Positions 45,337 through 57,989 of a stretch of DNA of 64,000 nt are shown piece by piece (position 1 is the stretch's first letter; every line of letters begins with the position of its first letter). The notes beneath the pieces are model-generated. The model worked only from the letters and a program-made list of their open reading frames with translations, was not told the DNA's origin and made no database searches. The DNA is from Odontesthes bonariensis (Eukaryota; Chordata; Actinopteri; Atheriniformes; Atherinopsidae). The stretch lies in NCBI RefSeq assembly GCF_027942865.1, contig NC_134510.1, positions 8,342,001 to 8,406,000 on the forward strand, read 5' to 3'. The position numbers and the translations under genes were made by a program.

Positions 45337-45617
45337 CCTAAAAGCTGTGCACACGGTACAGGTTGCAAGACTGTGGTAAAATCTTCCTAACTGGCAAATT
45401 AATTGGCATAGTGCATTGTACTGAAGTTATGAACATTTTAGCCTTAGATGAAAGCAATTGTGCGCATCTGGAGAATGAATCCAAGCAAGCACAAGTTTCA
45501 CGCTGAAGACTTCTCTCTTATTTCAGGGAAAAATAGAAAGATTCCTGAGTAAGAGTGAGTGTGTCATAGCCCTGCAAGAAAAACAGTTGATAGATGACTA
45601 AATAAGAGTCTGTCAGG

Positions 45618-45689
45618 GCATTGGTGGTATAGTGGAGAGAATAGCTGCTTGCCAAGCAGTTGACCCGGGTTCGATTCCGGGCCAATGCA
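45618..45689 (+). tRNA. tRNA-Gly (GCC), unit 16
   Basis: T-stem 51:63 G-G mismatch (3' strand CCGGG). Confidence 0.75.
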
Positions 45690-46444
45690 TTCTCTGCTCC
45701 TTGTATGATCAGCTTTCTAATGTACCTTGCTATCTCTACCTCTCTTCATACAATGGGTGGCTTGTAGAATAAACACAGTCTCAAGCTTAATACACTCTAG
45801 CAACTCTCCATCCAAGGAACCATGTTTTGCTATGACTCTTCAGTTAAAGCGATGGTCTGTTATCTCATGTGCATTCTAAGTTCCTCCTCTACAAAGCAAG
45901 TGGGGAAGATTAGATTCCACAGTGCCATTCAACACAAAAAACGGGCCTCCCTCAAACTCAATCCAAGACGGATGGACGGCCAGCACCTGCCAGATCACCA
46001 AATGCTCCAAGTCCGCGGACAAAAACATTTTGTCCGACAATAGACCTTGAAATTTCTCTTTTTCCGTATCATTCGTGGATGCCCATGTCATTTAATGACA
46101 AATGGCATTTCTCTTTGCTGCTCAAATTGTTATTAAGCACCGTGTTACACATCAAAGTATCAGAAAAACTTGATCATTCTTTTAGTTATTAAAAGCCACA
46201 CCGGTCCTAGAGCTACTGGTAAGAGTTAAGCGAGCCCTTCTCTAAAGAGAAGTAGTAAATCTGCTGGCTGTAAAGTGTTATTTCAAATCAAGTGGTGCGC
46301 ATAGGATGACTCCTTACAAACCAACGTCCTATTGAATTTGTGACAGGGCTAGATTAAATTGACATTGTAGCCATGTCATTGGAAATCAACAGCAGAACTC
46401 TCTTAGGTTTACGCTACACACAGTGCCAAAATTTGGTTCCCTTA

Positions 46445-46516
46445 TTCCCTGACCGGGAATCAAAACCGGGCCGCGGCGGTGAGAGCGCCGAATCCTAGCC
46501 ACTAGACCATCAGGGA
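46445..46516 (-). tRNA. tRNA-Glu (CTC), unit 17, T-arm variant
   Basis: G53 to T and C56 to T (GGTTTTGATT). Both are near-invariant B-box bases, so transcription is probably weak. Confidence 0.55.
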
Positions 46517-46797
46517 CCTAAAAGCTGTGCACACGGTACAGGTTGCAAGACTGTGGTAAAATCTTCCTAACTGGCAAATTAATTGGCATAGTGCATTGTA
46601 CTGAAGTTATGAACATTTTAGCCTTAGATGAAAGCAATTGTGCGCATCTGGAGAATGAATCCAAGCAAGCACAAGTTTCACGCTGAAGACTTCTCTCTTA
46701 TTTCAGGGAAAAATAGAAAGATTCCTGAGTAAGAGTGAGTGTGTCATAGCCCTGCAAGAAAAACAGTTGATAGATGACTAAATAAGAGTCTGTCAGG

Positions 46798-46869
46798 GCA
46801 TTGGTGGTATAGTGGAGAGAATAGCTGCTTGCCAAGCAGTTGACCCGGGTTCGATTCCGGGCCAATGCA
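46798..46869 (+). tRNA. tRNA-Gly (GCC), unit 17
   Basis: Same 51:63 mismatch as unit 16. Confidence 0.75.
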
Positions 46870-47624
46870 TTCTGTGCTCCTTGTATGATCAGCTTTCTAA
46901 TGTACCTTGCTATCTCTACCTCTCTTCATACAATGGGTGGCTTGTAGAATAAACACAGTCTCAAGCTTAATACACTCTAGCAACTCTCCATCCAAGGAAC
47001 CATGTTTTGCTATGACTCTTCAGTTAAAGCGATGGTCTGTTATCTCATGTGCATTCTAAGTTCCTCCTCTACAAAGCAAGTGGGGAAGATTAGATTCCAC
47101 AGTGCCATTCAACACAAAAAACGGGCCTCCCTCAAACTCAATCCAAGACGGATGGACGGCCAGCACCTGCCAGATCACCAAATGCTCCAAGTCCGCGGAC
47201 AAAAACATTTTGTCCGACAATAGACCTTGAAATTTCTCTTTTTCCGTATCATTCGTGGATGCCCATGTCATTTAATGACAAATGGCATTTCTCTTTGCTG
47301 CTCAAATTGTTATTAAGCACCGTGTTACACATCAAAGTATCAGAAAAACTTGATCATTCTTTTAGTTATTAAAAGCCACACCGGTCCTAGAGCTACTGGT
47401 AAGAGTTAAGCGAGCCCTTCTCTAAAGAGAAGTAGTAAATCTGCTGGCTGTAAAGTGTTATTTCAAATCAAGTGGTGCGCATAGGATGACTCCTTACAAA
47501 CCAACGTCCTATTGAATTTGTGACAGGGCTAGATTAAATTGACATTGTAGCCATGTCATTGGAAATCAACAGCAGAACTCTCTTAGGTTTACGCTACACA
47601 CAGTGCCAAAATTTGGTTCCCTTA

Positions 47625-47696
47625 TTCCCTGACCGGGAATCAAAACCGGGCCGCGGCGGTGAGAGCGCCGAATCCTAGCCACTAGACCATCAGGGA
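47625..47696 (-). tRNA. tRNA-Glu (CTC), unit 18, T-arm variant
   Basis: Identical to unit 17. Confidence 0.55.
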
Positions 47697-47977
47697 CCTA
47701 AAAGCTGTGCACACGGTACAGGTTGCAAGACTGTGGTAAAATCTTCCTAACTGGCAAATTAATTGGCATAGTGCATTGTACTGAAGTTATGAACATTTTA
47801 GCCTTAGATGAAAGCAATTGTGCGCATCTGGAGAATGAATCCAAGCAAGCACAAGTTTCACGCTGAAGACTTCTCTCTTATTTCAGGGAAAAATAGAAAG
47901 ATTCCTGAGTAAGAGTGAGTGTGTCATAGCCCTGCAAGAAAAACAGTTGATAGATGACTAAATAAGAGTCTGTCAGG

Positions 47978-48049
47978 GCATTGGTGGTATAGTGGAGAGA
48001 ATAGCTGCTTGCCAAGCAGTTGACCCGGGTTCGATTCCCGGCCAATGCA
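47978..48049 (+). tRNA. tRNA-Gly (GCC), unit 18
   Basis: Matches the array consensus. Confidence 0.92.
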
Positions 48050-48804
48050 TTCTCTGCTCCTTGTATGATCAGCTTTCTAATGTACCTTGCTATCTCTACC
48101 TCTGTTCAGACAATGGGTGGCTTGTAGGGTAAACACAGTCTCAAGCTTAATACACTCTAGCAACTCTTTATCCAAGGAAGCATGTTTTGCTATGACTCTT
48201 CAGTTAAAGTGATGGTCTGTTATCTCATGTGCATTCTAAGTTCATCCTCTACAAAGCAAGTGGGGAAGATTAGATTCCAGAGTGCCATTCAACACAAAAA
48301 ACGGGCCTCCCTCAAACTCAATCCAAGACGGATGGACGGCCAGCACCTGCCAGATCACCAAATGCTCCAAGTCCGCGGACAAAAACATTTTGTCCGACAA
48401 TAGACCTTGAAATTTCTCTTTTTCCGTATCATTCGTGGATGCCCATGTCATTTAATGACAAATGGCATTTCTCTTTGCTGCTCAAATTGTTATTAAGCAC
48501 CGTGTTACACATCAAAGTATCAGAAAAACTTGATCATTCTTTTAGTTATTAAAAGCCACACCGGTCCTATAGCTACTGGTAAGAGTTAAGCGAGCCCTTC
48601 TCTAAAGAGAAGTAGTAAATCTGCTGGCTGTAAAGTGTTATTTCAAATCAAGTGGTGCGCATAGGATGACTCCTTACAAACCAACGTCCTATTGAATTTG
48701 TGACAGGGCTAGATTAAATTGACATTGTAGCCATGTCATTGGAAATCAACAGCAGAACTGTCTTAGGTTTACGCTACACACAGTGCCAAAAATTGGTTCC
48801 CTTA

Positions 48805-48876
48805 TTCCCTGACCGGGAATCGAACCCCGGCCGCTGCTGTGAGAGCGGCGAATCCTAGCCACTAGACCATCAGGGA
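48805..48876 (-). tRNA. tRNA-Glu (CTC), unit 19, degenerate anticodon stem
   Basis: Anticodon stem CGCCG/AGCAG keeps only two pairs, and the T-stem has the 50:64 mismatch. Probably a pseudogene. Confidence 0.45.
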
Positions 48877-49157
48877 CCTAAAAGCTGTGCACACGGTACA
48901 GGTTGCAAGACTGTGGTAAAATCTTCCTAACTGGCAAATTAATTGGCATAGTGCATTGTACTGAAGTTATGAACATTTTAGCCTTAGATGAAAGCAATTG
49001 TGCGCATCTGGAGAATGAATCCAAGCAAGCACAAGTTTCACGCTGAAGACTTCTCTCTTATTTCAGGGAAAAATAGAAAGATTCCTGAGTAAGAGTGATT
49101 GTGTCATAGCCCTGCAAGAAAAACAGTTGATAGATGACTAAATAAGAGTCTGTCAGG

Positions 49158-49229
49158 GCATTGGTGGTATAGTGGAGAGAATAGCTGCTTGCCAAGCAGT
49201 TAACCCGGGTTTGATTCCCGGCCAATGCA
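49158..49229 (+). tRNA. tRNA-Gly (GCC), unit 19, T-loop variant
   Basis: C56 to T and variable-loop G to A; stems intact. Confidence 0.7.
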
Positions 49230-49984
49230 TTCTCTGCTCCTTGTATGATCAGCTTTCTAATGTACCTTGCTATCTCTACCTCTCTTCATACAATGGGTGG
49301 CTTGTAGAATAAACACAGTCTCAAGCTTAATACACTCTAGCAACTCTCCATCCAAGGAACCATGTTTTGCTATGACTCTTCAGTTAAAGCGATGGTCTGT
49401 TATCTCATGTGCATTCTAAGTTCCTCCTCTACAAAGCAAGTGGGGAAGATTAGATTCCACAGTGCCATTCAACACAAAAAACGGGCCTCCCTCAAACTCA
49501 ATCCAAGACGGATGGACGGCCAGCACCTGCCAGATCACCAAATGCTCCAAGTCCGCGGACAAAAACATTTTGTCCGACAATAGACCTTGAAATTTCTCTT
49601 TTTCCGTATCATTCGTGGATGCCCATGTCATTTAATGACAAATGGCATTTCTCTTTGCTGCTCAAATTGTTATTAAGCACCGTGTTACACATCAAAGTAT
49701 CAGAAAAACTTGATCATTCTTTTAGTTATTAAAAGCCACACCGGTCCTAGAGCTACTGGTAAGAGTTAAGCGAGCCCTTCTCTAAAGAGAAGTAGTAAAT
49801 CTGCTGGCTGTAAAGTGTTATTTCAAATCAAGTGGTGCGCATAGGATGACTCCTTACAAACCAACGTCCTATTGAATTTGTGACAGGGCTAGATTAAATT
49901 GACATTGTAGCCATGTCATTGGAAATCAACAGCAGAACTCTCTTAGGTTTACGCTACACACAGTGCCAAAATTTGGTTCCCTTA

Positions 49985-50056
49985 TTCCCTGACCGGGAAT
50001 CAAAACCGGGCCGCGGCGGTGAGAGCGCCGAATCCTAGCCACTAGACCATCAGGGA
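49985..50056 (-). tRNA. tRNA-Glu (CTC), unit 20, T-arm variant
   Basis: Identical to units 17 and 18. Confidence 0.55.
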
Positions 50057-50337
50057 CCTAAAAGCTGTGCACACGGTACAGGTTGCAAGACTGTGGTAAA
50101 ATCTTCCTAACTGGCAAATTAATTGGCATAGTGCATTGTACTGAAGTTATGAACATTTTAGCCTTAGATGAAAGCAATTGTGCGCATCTGGAGAATGAAT
50201 CCAAGCAAGCACAAGTTTCACGCTGAAGACTTCTCTCTTATTTCAGGGAAAAATAGAAAGATTCCTGAGTAAGAGTGAGTGTGTCATAGCCCTGCAAGAA
50301 AAACAGTTGATAGATGACTAAATAAGAGTCTGTCAGG

Positions 50338-50409
50338 GCATTGGTGGTATAGTGGAGAGAATAGCTGCTTGCCAAGCAGTTGACCCGGGTTCGATTCCCG
50401 GCCAATGCA
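50338..50409 (+). tRNA. tRNA-Gly (GCC), unit 20
   Basis: Matches the array consensus. Confidence 0.92.
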
Positions 50410-51164
50410 TTCTCTGCTCCTTGTATGATCAGCTTTCTAATGTACCTTGCTATCTCTACCTCTGTTCAGACAATGGGTGGCTTGTAGGGTAAACACAGTC
50501 TCAAGCTTAATACACTCTAGCAACTCTTTATCCAAGGAAGCATGTTTTGCTATGACTCTTCAGTTAAAGTGATGGTCTGTTATCTCATGTGCATTCTAAG
50601 TTCATCCTCTACAAAGCAAGTGGGGAAGATTAGATTCCAGAGTGCCATTCAACACAAAAAACGGGCCTCCCTCAAACTCAATCCAAGACGGATGGACGGC
50701 CAGCACCTGCCAGATCACCAAATGCTCCAAGTCCGCGGACAAAAACATTTTGTCCGACAATAGACCTTGAAATTTCTCTTTTTCCGTATCATTCGTGGAT
50801 GCCCATGTCATTTAATGACAAATGGCATTTCTCTTTGCTGCTCAAATTGTTATTAAGCACCGTGTTACACATCAAAGTATCAGAAAAACTTGATCATTCT
50901 TTTAGTTATTAAAAGCCACACCGGTCCTATAGCTACTGGTAAGAGTTAAGCGAGCCCTTCTCTAAAGAGAAGTAGTAAATCTGCTGGCTGTAAAGTGTTA
51001 TTTCAAATCAAGTGGTGCGCATAGGATGACTCCTTACAAACCAACGTCCTATTGAATTTGTGACAGGGCTAGATTAAATTGACATTGTAGCCATGTCATT
51101 GGAAATCAACAGCAGAACTGTCTTAGGTTTACGCTACACACAGTGCCAAAAATTGGTTCCCTTA

Positions 51165-51236
51165 TTCCCTGACCGGGAATCGAACCCCGGCCGCTGCTGT
51201 GAGAGCGGCGAATCCTAGCCACTAGACCATCAGGGA
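51165..51236 (-). tRNA. tRNA-Glu (CTC), unit 21, degenerate anticodon stem
   Basis: Identical to unit 19, two units away. Confidence 0.45.
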
Positions 51237-51517
51237 CCTAAAAGCTGTGCACACGGTACAGGTTGCAAGACTGTGGTAAAATCTTCCTAACTGGCAAATT
51301 AATTGGCATAGTGCATTGTACTGAAGTTATGAACATTTTAGCCTTAGATGAAAGCAATTGTGCGCATCTGGAGAATGAATCCAAGCAAGCACAAGTTTCA
51401 CGCTGAAGACTTCTCTCTTATTTCAGGGAAAAATAGAAAGATTCCTGAGTAAGAGTGAGTGTGTCATAGCCCTGCAAGAAAAACAGTTGATAGATGACTA
51501 AATAAGAGTCTGTCAGG

Positions 51518-51589
51518 GCATTGGTGGTATAGTGGAGAGAATAGCTGCTTGCCAAGCAGTTGACCCGGGTTCGATTCCCGGCCAATGCA
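51518..51589 (+). tRNA. tRNA-Gly (GCC), unit 21
   Basis: Matches the array consensus. Confidence 0.92.
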
Positions 51590-52344
51590 TTCTGTGCTCC
51601 TTGTATGATCAGCTTTCTAATGTACCTTGCTATCTCTACCTCTGTTCAGACAATGGGTGGCTTGTAGGGTAAACACAGTCTCAAGCTTAATACACTCTAG
51701 CAACTCTTTATCCAAGGAAGCATGTTTTGCTATGACTCTTCAGTTAAAGTGATGGTCTGTTATCTCATGTGCATTCTAAGTTCATCCTCTACAAAGCAAG
51801 TGGGGAAGATTAGATTCCAGAGTGCCATTCAACACAAAAAACGGGCCTCCCTCAAACTCAATCCAAGACGGATGGACGGCCAGCACCTGCCAGATCACCA
51901 AATGCTCCAAGTCCGCGGACAAAAACATTTTGTCCGACAATAGACCTTGAAATTTCTCTTTTTCCGTATCATTCGTGGATGCCCATGTCATTTAATGACA
52001 AATGGCATTTCTCTTTGCTGCTCAAATTGTTATTAAGCACCGTGTTACACATCAAAGTATCAGAAAAACTTGATCATTCTTTTAGTTATTAAAAGCCACA
52101 CCGGTCCTATAGCTACTGGTAAGAGTTAAGCGAGCCCTTCTCTAAAGAGAAGTAGTAAATCTGCTGGCTGTAAAGTGTTATTTCAAATCAAGTGGTGCGC
52201 ATAGGATGACTCCTTACAAAACAACGTCCTATTGAATTTCTGACAGGGCTAGATTAAATTGACATTGTAGCCATGTCATTGGAAATCAACAGCAGAACTG
52301 TCTTAGGTTTACGCTACACACAGTGCCAAAAATTGGTTCCCTTA

Positions 52345-52416
52345 TTCCCTGACCGGGAATCGAACCCCGGCAGCTGCTGTGAGAGCGGCGAATCCTAGCC
52401 ACTAGACCATCAGGGA
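52345..52416 (-). tRNA. tRNA-Glu (CTC), unit 22, degenerate anticodon stem
   Basis: As units 19 and 21, with one more change next to the anticodon stem. Confidence 0.45.
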
Positions 52417-52682
52417 CCTAAAAGCTGTGCACACGGTACAGGTTGCAAGACTGTGGTAAAATCTTCCTAACTGGCAAATTAATTGGCATAGTGCATTGTA
52501 CTGAAGTTATGAACATTTTAGCCTTAGATGAAAGCAATTGTGCGCATCTGGAGAATGAATCCAAGCAAGCACAAGTTTCACGCTGAAGACTTCTCTCTTA
52601 TTTCAGGGAAAAATAGAAAGATTCCTGAGTAAGAGTGATTGTGTCATAGCCCTGCAAGAAAAACAGTTGATAGATGACTAAA

Positions 52683-53182
52683 NNNNNNNNNNNNNNNNNN
52701 NNNNNNNNNNNNNNNNNNNNNNNNNNNNNNNNNNNNNNNNNNNNNNNNNNNNNNNNNNNNNNNNNNNNNNNNNNNNNNNNNNNNNNNNNNNNNNNNNNNN
52801 NNNNNNNNNNNNNNNNNNNNNNNNNNNNNNNNNNNNNNNNNNNNNNNNNNNNNNNNNNNNNNNNNNNNNNNNNNNNNNNNNNNNNNNNNNNNNNNNNNNN
52901 NNNNNNNNNNNNNNNNNNNNNNNNNNNNNNNNNNNNNNNNNNNNNNNNNNNNNNNNNNNNNNNNNNNNNNNNNNNNNNNNNNNNNNNNNNNNNNNNNNNN
53001 NNNNNNNNNNNNNNNNNNNNNNNNNNNNNNNNNNNNNNNNNNNNNNNNNNNNNNNNNNNNNNNNNNNNNNNNNNNNNNNNNNNNNNNNNNNNNNNNNNNN
53101 NNNNNNNNNNNNNNNNNNNNNNNNNNNNNNNNNNNNNNNNNNNNNNNNNNNNNNNNNNNNNNNNNNNNNNNNNNNNNNNNNN
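52683..53182. other. Assembly gap, 500 N
   Basis: Exactly 500 N. The bases before (GATGACTAAA) and after (TAAGAGTCTG) are directly adjacent in every other unit. The gap length is therefore a placeholder. The missing DNA, if any, should be a whole number of 1,180-bp units. Confidence 0.97.
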
Positions 53183-53197
53183 TAAGAGTCTGTCAGG

Positions 53198-53269
53198 GCA
53201 TTGGTGGTATAGTGGAGAGAATAGCTGCTTGCCAAGCAGTTAACCCGGGTTTGATTCCCGGCCAATGCA
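53198..53269 (+). tRNA. tRNA-Gly (GCC), unit 22 (right of the gap)
   Basis: C56 to T and variable-loop G to A, as unit 19. It lies 16 bp after the N gap, so it may not be the true partner of the tRNA-Glu at 52345. Confidence 0.7.
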
Positions 53270-54024
53270 TTCTCTGCTCCTTGTATGATCAGCTTTCTAA
53301 TGTACCTTGCTATCTCTACCTCTGTTCAGACAATGGGTGGCTTGTAGGATAAACACAGTCTCAAGCTTAATACACTCTAGCAACTCTCCATCCAAGGAAC
53401 CATGTTTTGCTATGACTCTTCAGTTAAAGTGATGGTCTGTTATCTCATGTGCATTCTAAGTTCCGCCTCTACAAAGCAAGTGGGGAAGATTAGATTCCAC
53501 GGTGCCATTCAACACAAAAAACGGGCCTCCCTCAAACTCAATCCAAGACGGATGGACGGCCAGCACCTGCCAGATAACCAAATGCTCCAAGTCCGCGGAC
53601 AAAAACATTTTGTCCGACAATTGACCATGAAATTTCTCTTTTTCCGTATCATTCGTGGATGCCCATGTCATTTAATGACAAATGGCATTTCTCTTTGCTG
53701 CTCAAATTGTTATTAAGCACCGTGTTACACATCAAAGTATCAGAAAAACTTGATCATTCTTTTAGTTATTAAAAGCCACACCGGTCCTAGAGCTACTGGT
53801 AAGAGTTAAGCGAGCCCTTCTCTAAAGAGAAGTAGTAAATCTGCTGGCTGTAAAGTGTTATTTCAAATCAAGTGGTGCGCATAGGATGACTCCTTACAAA
53901 CCAACGTCCTATTGAATTTCTGACAGGGCTAGATTAAATTGACATTGTAGCCATGTCATTGGAAATCAACAGCAGAACTCTCTTAGGTTTACGCTACACA
54001 CAGTGCCAAAAATTGGTTCCCTTA

Positions 54025-54096
54025 TTCCCTGACCGGGAATCGAACCCAGGCCGCAGCAGTGAGAGTGCCGAATCCTAGCCACTAGACCATCAGGGA
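54025..54096 (-). tRNA. tRNA-Glu (CTC), unit 23, compensated stem
   Basis: The 31:39 pair is A-U instead of G-C, both partners having changed. There are wobbles at 28:42 and in the T-stem. The cloverleaf is kept. Confidence 0.78.
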
Positions 54097-54377
54097 CCTA
54101 AAAGCTGTGCACACGGTACAGGTTGCAAGACTGTGGTAAAATCTTCCTAACTGGCAAATTAATTGGCATAGTGCATTGTACTGAAGTTATGAACATTTTA
54201 GCCTTAGGTGAAAGCAATTGTGCGCATCTGGAGAATGAATCCAAGCAAGCACAAGTTTCACGCTGAAGACTTCTCTCTTATTTCAGGGAAAAATAGAAAG
54301 ATTCCTGAGTAAGAGTGAGTGTGTCATAGCCCTGCAAGAAAAACAGTTGATAGATGACTAAATAAGAGTCTGTCAGG

Positions 54378-54449
54378 GCATTGGTGGTATAGTGGAGAGA
54401 ATAGCTGCTTGCCAAGCAGTTGACCCGGGTTCGATTCCCGGCCAATGCA
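54378..54449 (+). tRNA. tRNA-Gly (GCC), unit 23
   Basis: Matches the array consensus. Confidence 0.92.
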
Positions 54450-55204
54450 TTCTCTGCTCCTTGTATGATCAGCTTTCTAATGTACCTTGCTATCTCTACC
54501 TCTCTTCATACAATGGGTGGCTTGTAGAATAAACACAGTCTCAAGCTTAATACACTCTAGCAACTCTCCATCCAAGGAACCATGTTTTGCTATGACTCTT
54601 CAGTTAAAGCGATGGTCTGTTATCTCATGTGCATTCTAAGTTCCTCCTCTACAAAGCAAGTGGGGAAGATTAGATTCCACAGTGCCATTCAACACAAAAA
54701 ACGGGCCTCCCTCAAACTCAATCCAAGACGGATGGACGGCCAGCACCTGCCAGATCACCAAATGCTCCAAGTCCGCGGACAAAAACATTTTGTCCGACAA
54801 TAGACCTTGAAATTTCTCTTTTTCCGTATCATTCGTGGATGCCCATGTCATTTAATGACAAATGGCATTTCTCTTTGCTGCTCAAATTGTTATTAAGCAC
54901 CGTGTTACACATCAAAGTATCAGAAAAACTTGATCATTCTTTTAGTTATTAAAAGCCACACCGGTCCTAGAGCTACTGGTAAGAGTTAAGCGAGCCCTTC
55001 TCTAAAGAGAAGTAGTAAATCTGCTGGCTGTAAAGTGTTATTTCAAATCAAGTGGTGCGCATAGGATGACTCCTTACAAACCAACGTCCTATTGAATTTG
55101 TGACAGGGCTAGATTAAATTGACATTGTAGCCATGTCATTGGAAATCAACAGCAGAACTCTCTTAGGTTTACGCTACACACAGTGCCAAAATTTGGTTCC
55201 CTTA

Positions 55205-55276
55205 TTCCCTGACCGGGAATCGAAACCGGGCCGCGGCGGTGAGAGCGCCGAATCCTAGCCACTAGACCATCAGGGA
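55205..55276 (-). tRNA. tRNA-Glu (CTC), unit 24, T-stem variant
   Basis: G53 to T only, breaking the 53:61 pair; T-loop is consensus. Confidence 0.68.
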
Positions 55277-55557
55277 CCTAAAAGCTGTGCACACGGTACA
55301 GGTTGCAAGACTGTGGTAAAATCTTCCTAACTGGCAAATTAATTGGCATAGTGCATTGTACTGAAGTTATGAACATTTTAGCCTTAGATGAAAGCAATTG
55401 TGCGCATCTGGAGAATGAATCCAAGCAAGCACAAGTTTCACGCTGAAGACTTCTCTCTTATTTCAGGGAAAAATAGAAAGATTCCTGAGTAAGAGTGAGT
55501 GTGTCATAGCCCTGCAAGAAAAACAGTTGATAGATGACTAAATAAGAGTCTGTCAGG

Positions 55558-55629
55558 GCATTGGTGGTATAGTGGAGAGAATAGCTGCTTGCCAAGCAGT
55601 TGACCCGGGTTCGATTCCCGGCCAATGCA
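55558..55629 (+). tRNA. tRNA-Gly (GCC), unit 24
   Basis: Matches the array consensus. Confidence 0.92.
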
Positions 55630-56384
55630 TTCTCTGCTCCTTGTATGATCAGCTTTCTAATGTACCTTGCTATCTCTACCTCTGTTCAGACAGTGGGTGG
55701 CTTGTAGGATAAACACAGTCTCAAGCTTAATACGCTCTAGCAACTCTCCATCCAAGGAAGCATGTTTTGCTATGACTCTTCAGTTAAAGTGATGGTCTGT
55801 TATCTCATGTGCATTCTAAGTTCCTCCTCTACAAAGCAAGTGGGGAAGATTAGATTCCACGGTGCCATTCAACACAAAAAACGGGCCTCCCTCAAACTCA
55901 ATCCAAGACGGATGGACGGCCAGCACCTGCCAGATCACCAAATGCTCCAAGTCCGCGGACAAAAACATTTTGTCCGACAATAGACCTTGAAATTTCTCTT
56001 TTTCCGTATCATTCGTGGATGCCCATGTCATTTAATGACAAATGGCATTTCTCTTTGCTGCTCAAATTGTTATTAAGCACCGTGTTACACATCAAAGTAT
56101 CAGAAAAACTTGATCATTCTTTTAGTTATTAAAAGCCACACCGGTCCTAGAGCTACTGGTAAGAGTTAAGCGAGCCCTTCTCTAAAGAGAAGTAGTAAAT
56201 CTGCTGGCTGTAAAGTGTTATTTCAAATCAAGTGGTGCGCATAGGATGACTCCTTACAAACCAACGTCCTATTGAATTTCTGACAGGGCTAGATTAAATT
56301 GACATTGTAGCCATGTCATTGGAAATCAACAGCAGAACTGTCTTAGGTTTACGCTACACACAGTGCCAAAATTTGGTTCCCTTA

Positions 56385-56456
56385 TTCCCTGACCGGGAAT
56401 CGAACCCGGGCCGCGGCGGTGAGAGCGCCGAATCCTAGTCACCAGACCATCAGGGA
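56385..56456 (-). tRNA. tRNA-Glu (CTC), unit 25, D-arm variant
   Basis: D-arm GGTCTGGTGACTAGG: two changes that remove the second G of the GG pair in the D-loop and alter the A box. Other arms consensus. Confidence 0.65.
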
Positions 56457-56737
56457 CCTAAAAGCTGTGCACACGGTACAGGTTGCAAGACTGTGGTAAA
56501 ATCTTCCTAACTGGCAAATTAATTGGCATAGTGCATTGTACTGAAGTTATGAACATTTTAGCCTTAGGTGAAAGCAATTGTGCGCATCTGGAGAATGAAT
56601 CCAAGCAAGCACAAGTTTCACGCTGAAGACTTCTCTCTTATTTCAGGGAAAAATAGAAAGATTCCTGAGTAAGAGTGAGTGTGTCATAGCCCTGCAAGAA
56701 AAACAGTTGATAGATGACTAAATAAGAGTCTGTCAGG

Positions 56738-56809
56738 GCATTGGTGGTATAGTGGAGAGAATAGCTGCTTGCCAAGCAGTTGACCGGGGTTCGATTCCCG
56801 GACAATGCA
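56738..56809 (+). tRNA. tRNA-Gly (GCC), unit 25, two stem mismatches
   Basis: Linked 50:64 and 7:66 mismatches. Confidence 0.65.
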
Positions 56810-57564
56810 TTCTCTGCTCCTTGTATGATCAGCTTTCTAATGTACCTTGCTATCTCTATCTCTCTTCATACAATGGGTGGCTTGTAGGATAAACACAGTC
56901 TCAAGCTTAATACACTCTAGCAACTCTCCATCCAAGGAACCATGTTTTGCTATGACTCTTCAGTTAAAGTGATGGTCTGTTATCTCATGTGCATTCTAAG
57001 TTCCTCCTCTACAAAGCAAGTGGGGAAGATTAGATTCCACAGTGCCATTCAACACAAAAAACGGGCCTCCCTCAAACTCAATCCAAGACGGATGGACGGC
57101 CAGCACCTGCCAGATCACCAAATCCTCCAAGTCCGCGGACAAAAACATTTTGTCCGACAATAGAACTTGAAATTTCTCTTTTTCCGTATCATTCGTGGAT
57201 GCCCATTTCATTTAATGACAAATGGCATTTCTCTTTGCTGCTCAAATTGTTATTAAGCACCGTGTTACACATCAAAGTATCAGAAAAACTTGATCATTCT
57301 TTTAGTTATTAAAAGCCACACCGGTCCTAGAGCTACTGGTAAGAGTTAAGCGAGCCCTTCTCTAAAGAGAAGTAGTAAATCTGCTGGCTGTAAAGTGTTA
57401 TTTCAAATCAAGTGGTGCGCATAGGATGACTCCTTACAAACCAACGTCCTATTGAATTTCTGACAGGGCTAGATTAAATTGACATTGTAGCCATGTCATT
57501 GGAAATCAACAGCAGAACTGTCTTAGGTTTACGCTACACACAGTGCCAAAATTTGGTTCCCTTA

Positions 57565-57636
57565 TTCCCTGACCGGGAATCGAACCCGGGCCGCGGCGGT
57601 GAGAGCGCCGAATCCTAGCCACTAGACCATCAGGGA
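57565..57636 (-). tRNA. tRNA-Glu (CTC), unit 26
   Basis: Matches the array consensus. Confidence 0.92.
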
Positions 57637-57917
57637 CCTAAAAGCTGTGCACACGGTACAGGTTGCAAGACTGTGGTAAAATCTTCCTAACTGGCAAATT
57701 AATTGGCATAGTGCATTGTACTGAAGTTATGAACATTTTAGCCTTAGGTGAAAGCAATTGTGCGCATCTGGAGAATGAATCCAAGCAAGCACAAGTTTCA
57801 CGCTGAAGACTTCTCTCTTATTTCAGGGAAAAATAGAAAGATTCCTGAGTAAGAGTGAGTGTGTCATAGCCCTGCAAGAAAAACAGTTGATAGATGACTA
57901 AATAAGAGTCTGTCAGG

Positions 57918-57989
57918 GCATTGGTGGTATAGTGGAGAGAATAGCTGCTTGCCAAGCAGTTGACCCGGGTTCGATTCCCGGCCAATGCA
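57918..57989 (+). tRNA. tRNA-Gly (GCC), unit 26
   Basis: Matches the array consensus. With its tRNA-Glu, this is the only unit in the window with both genes at consensus. Confidence 0.92.

Noticed and set aside
45193-45390. 65-codon frame crossing the tRNA-Glu gene of unit 16
   Set aside because: It exists only because the degenerate tRNA lost an in-frame stop. It is an antisense reading of a tRNA gene.
52674-53265. Long frames on both strands made mostly of X
   Set aside because: They run across the 500-N gap.
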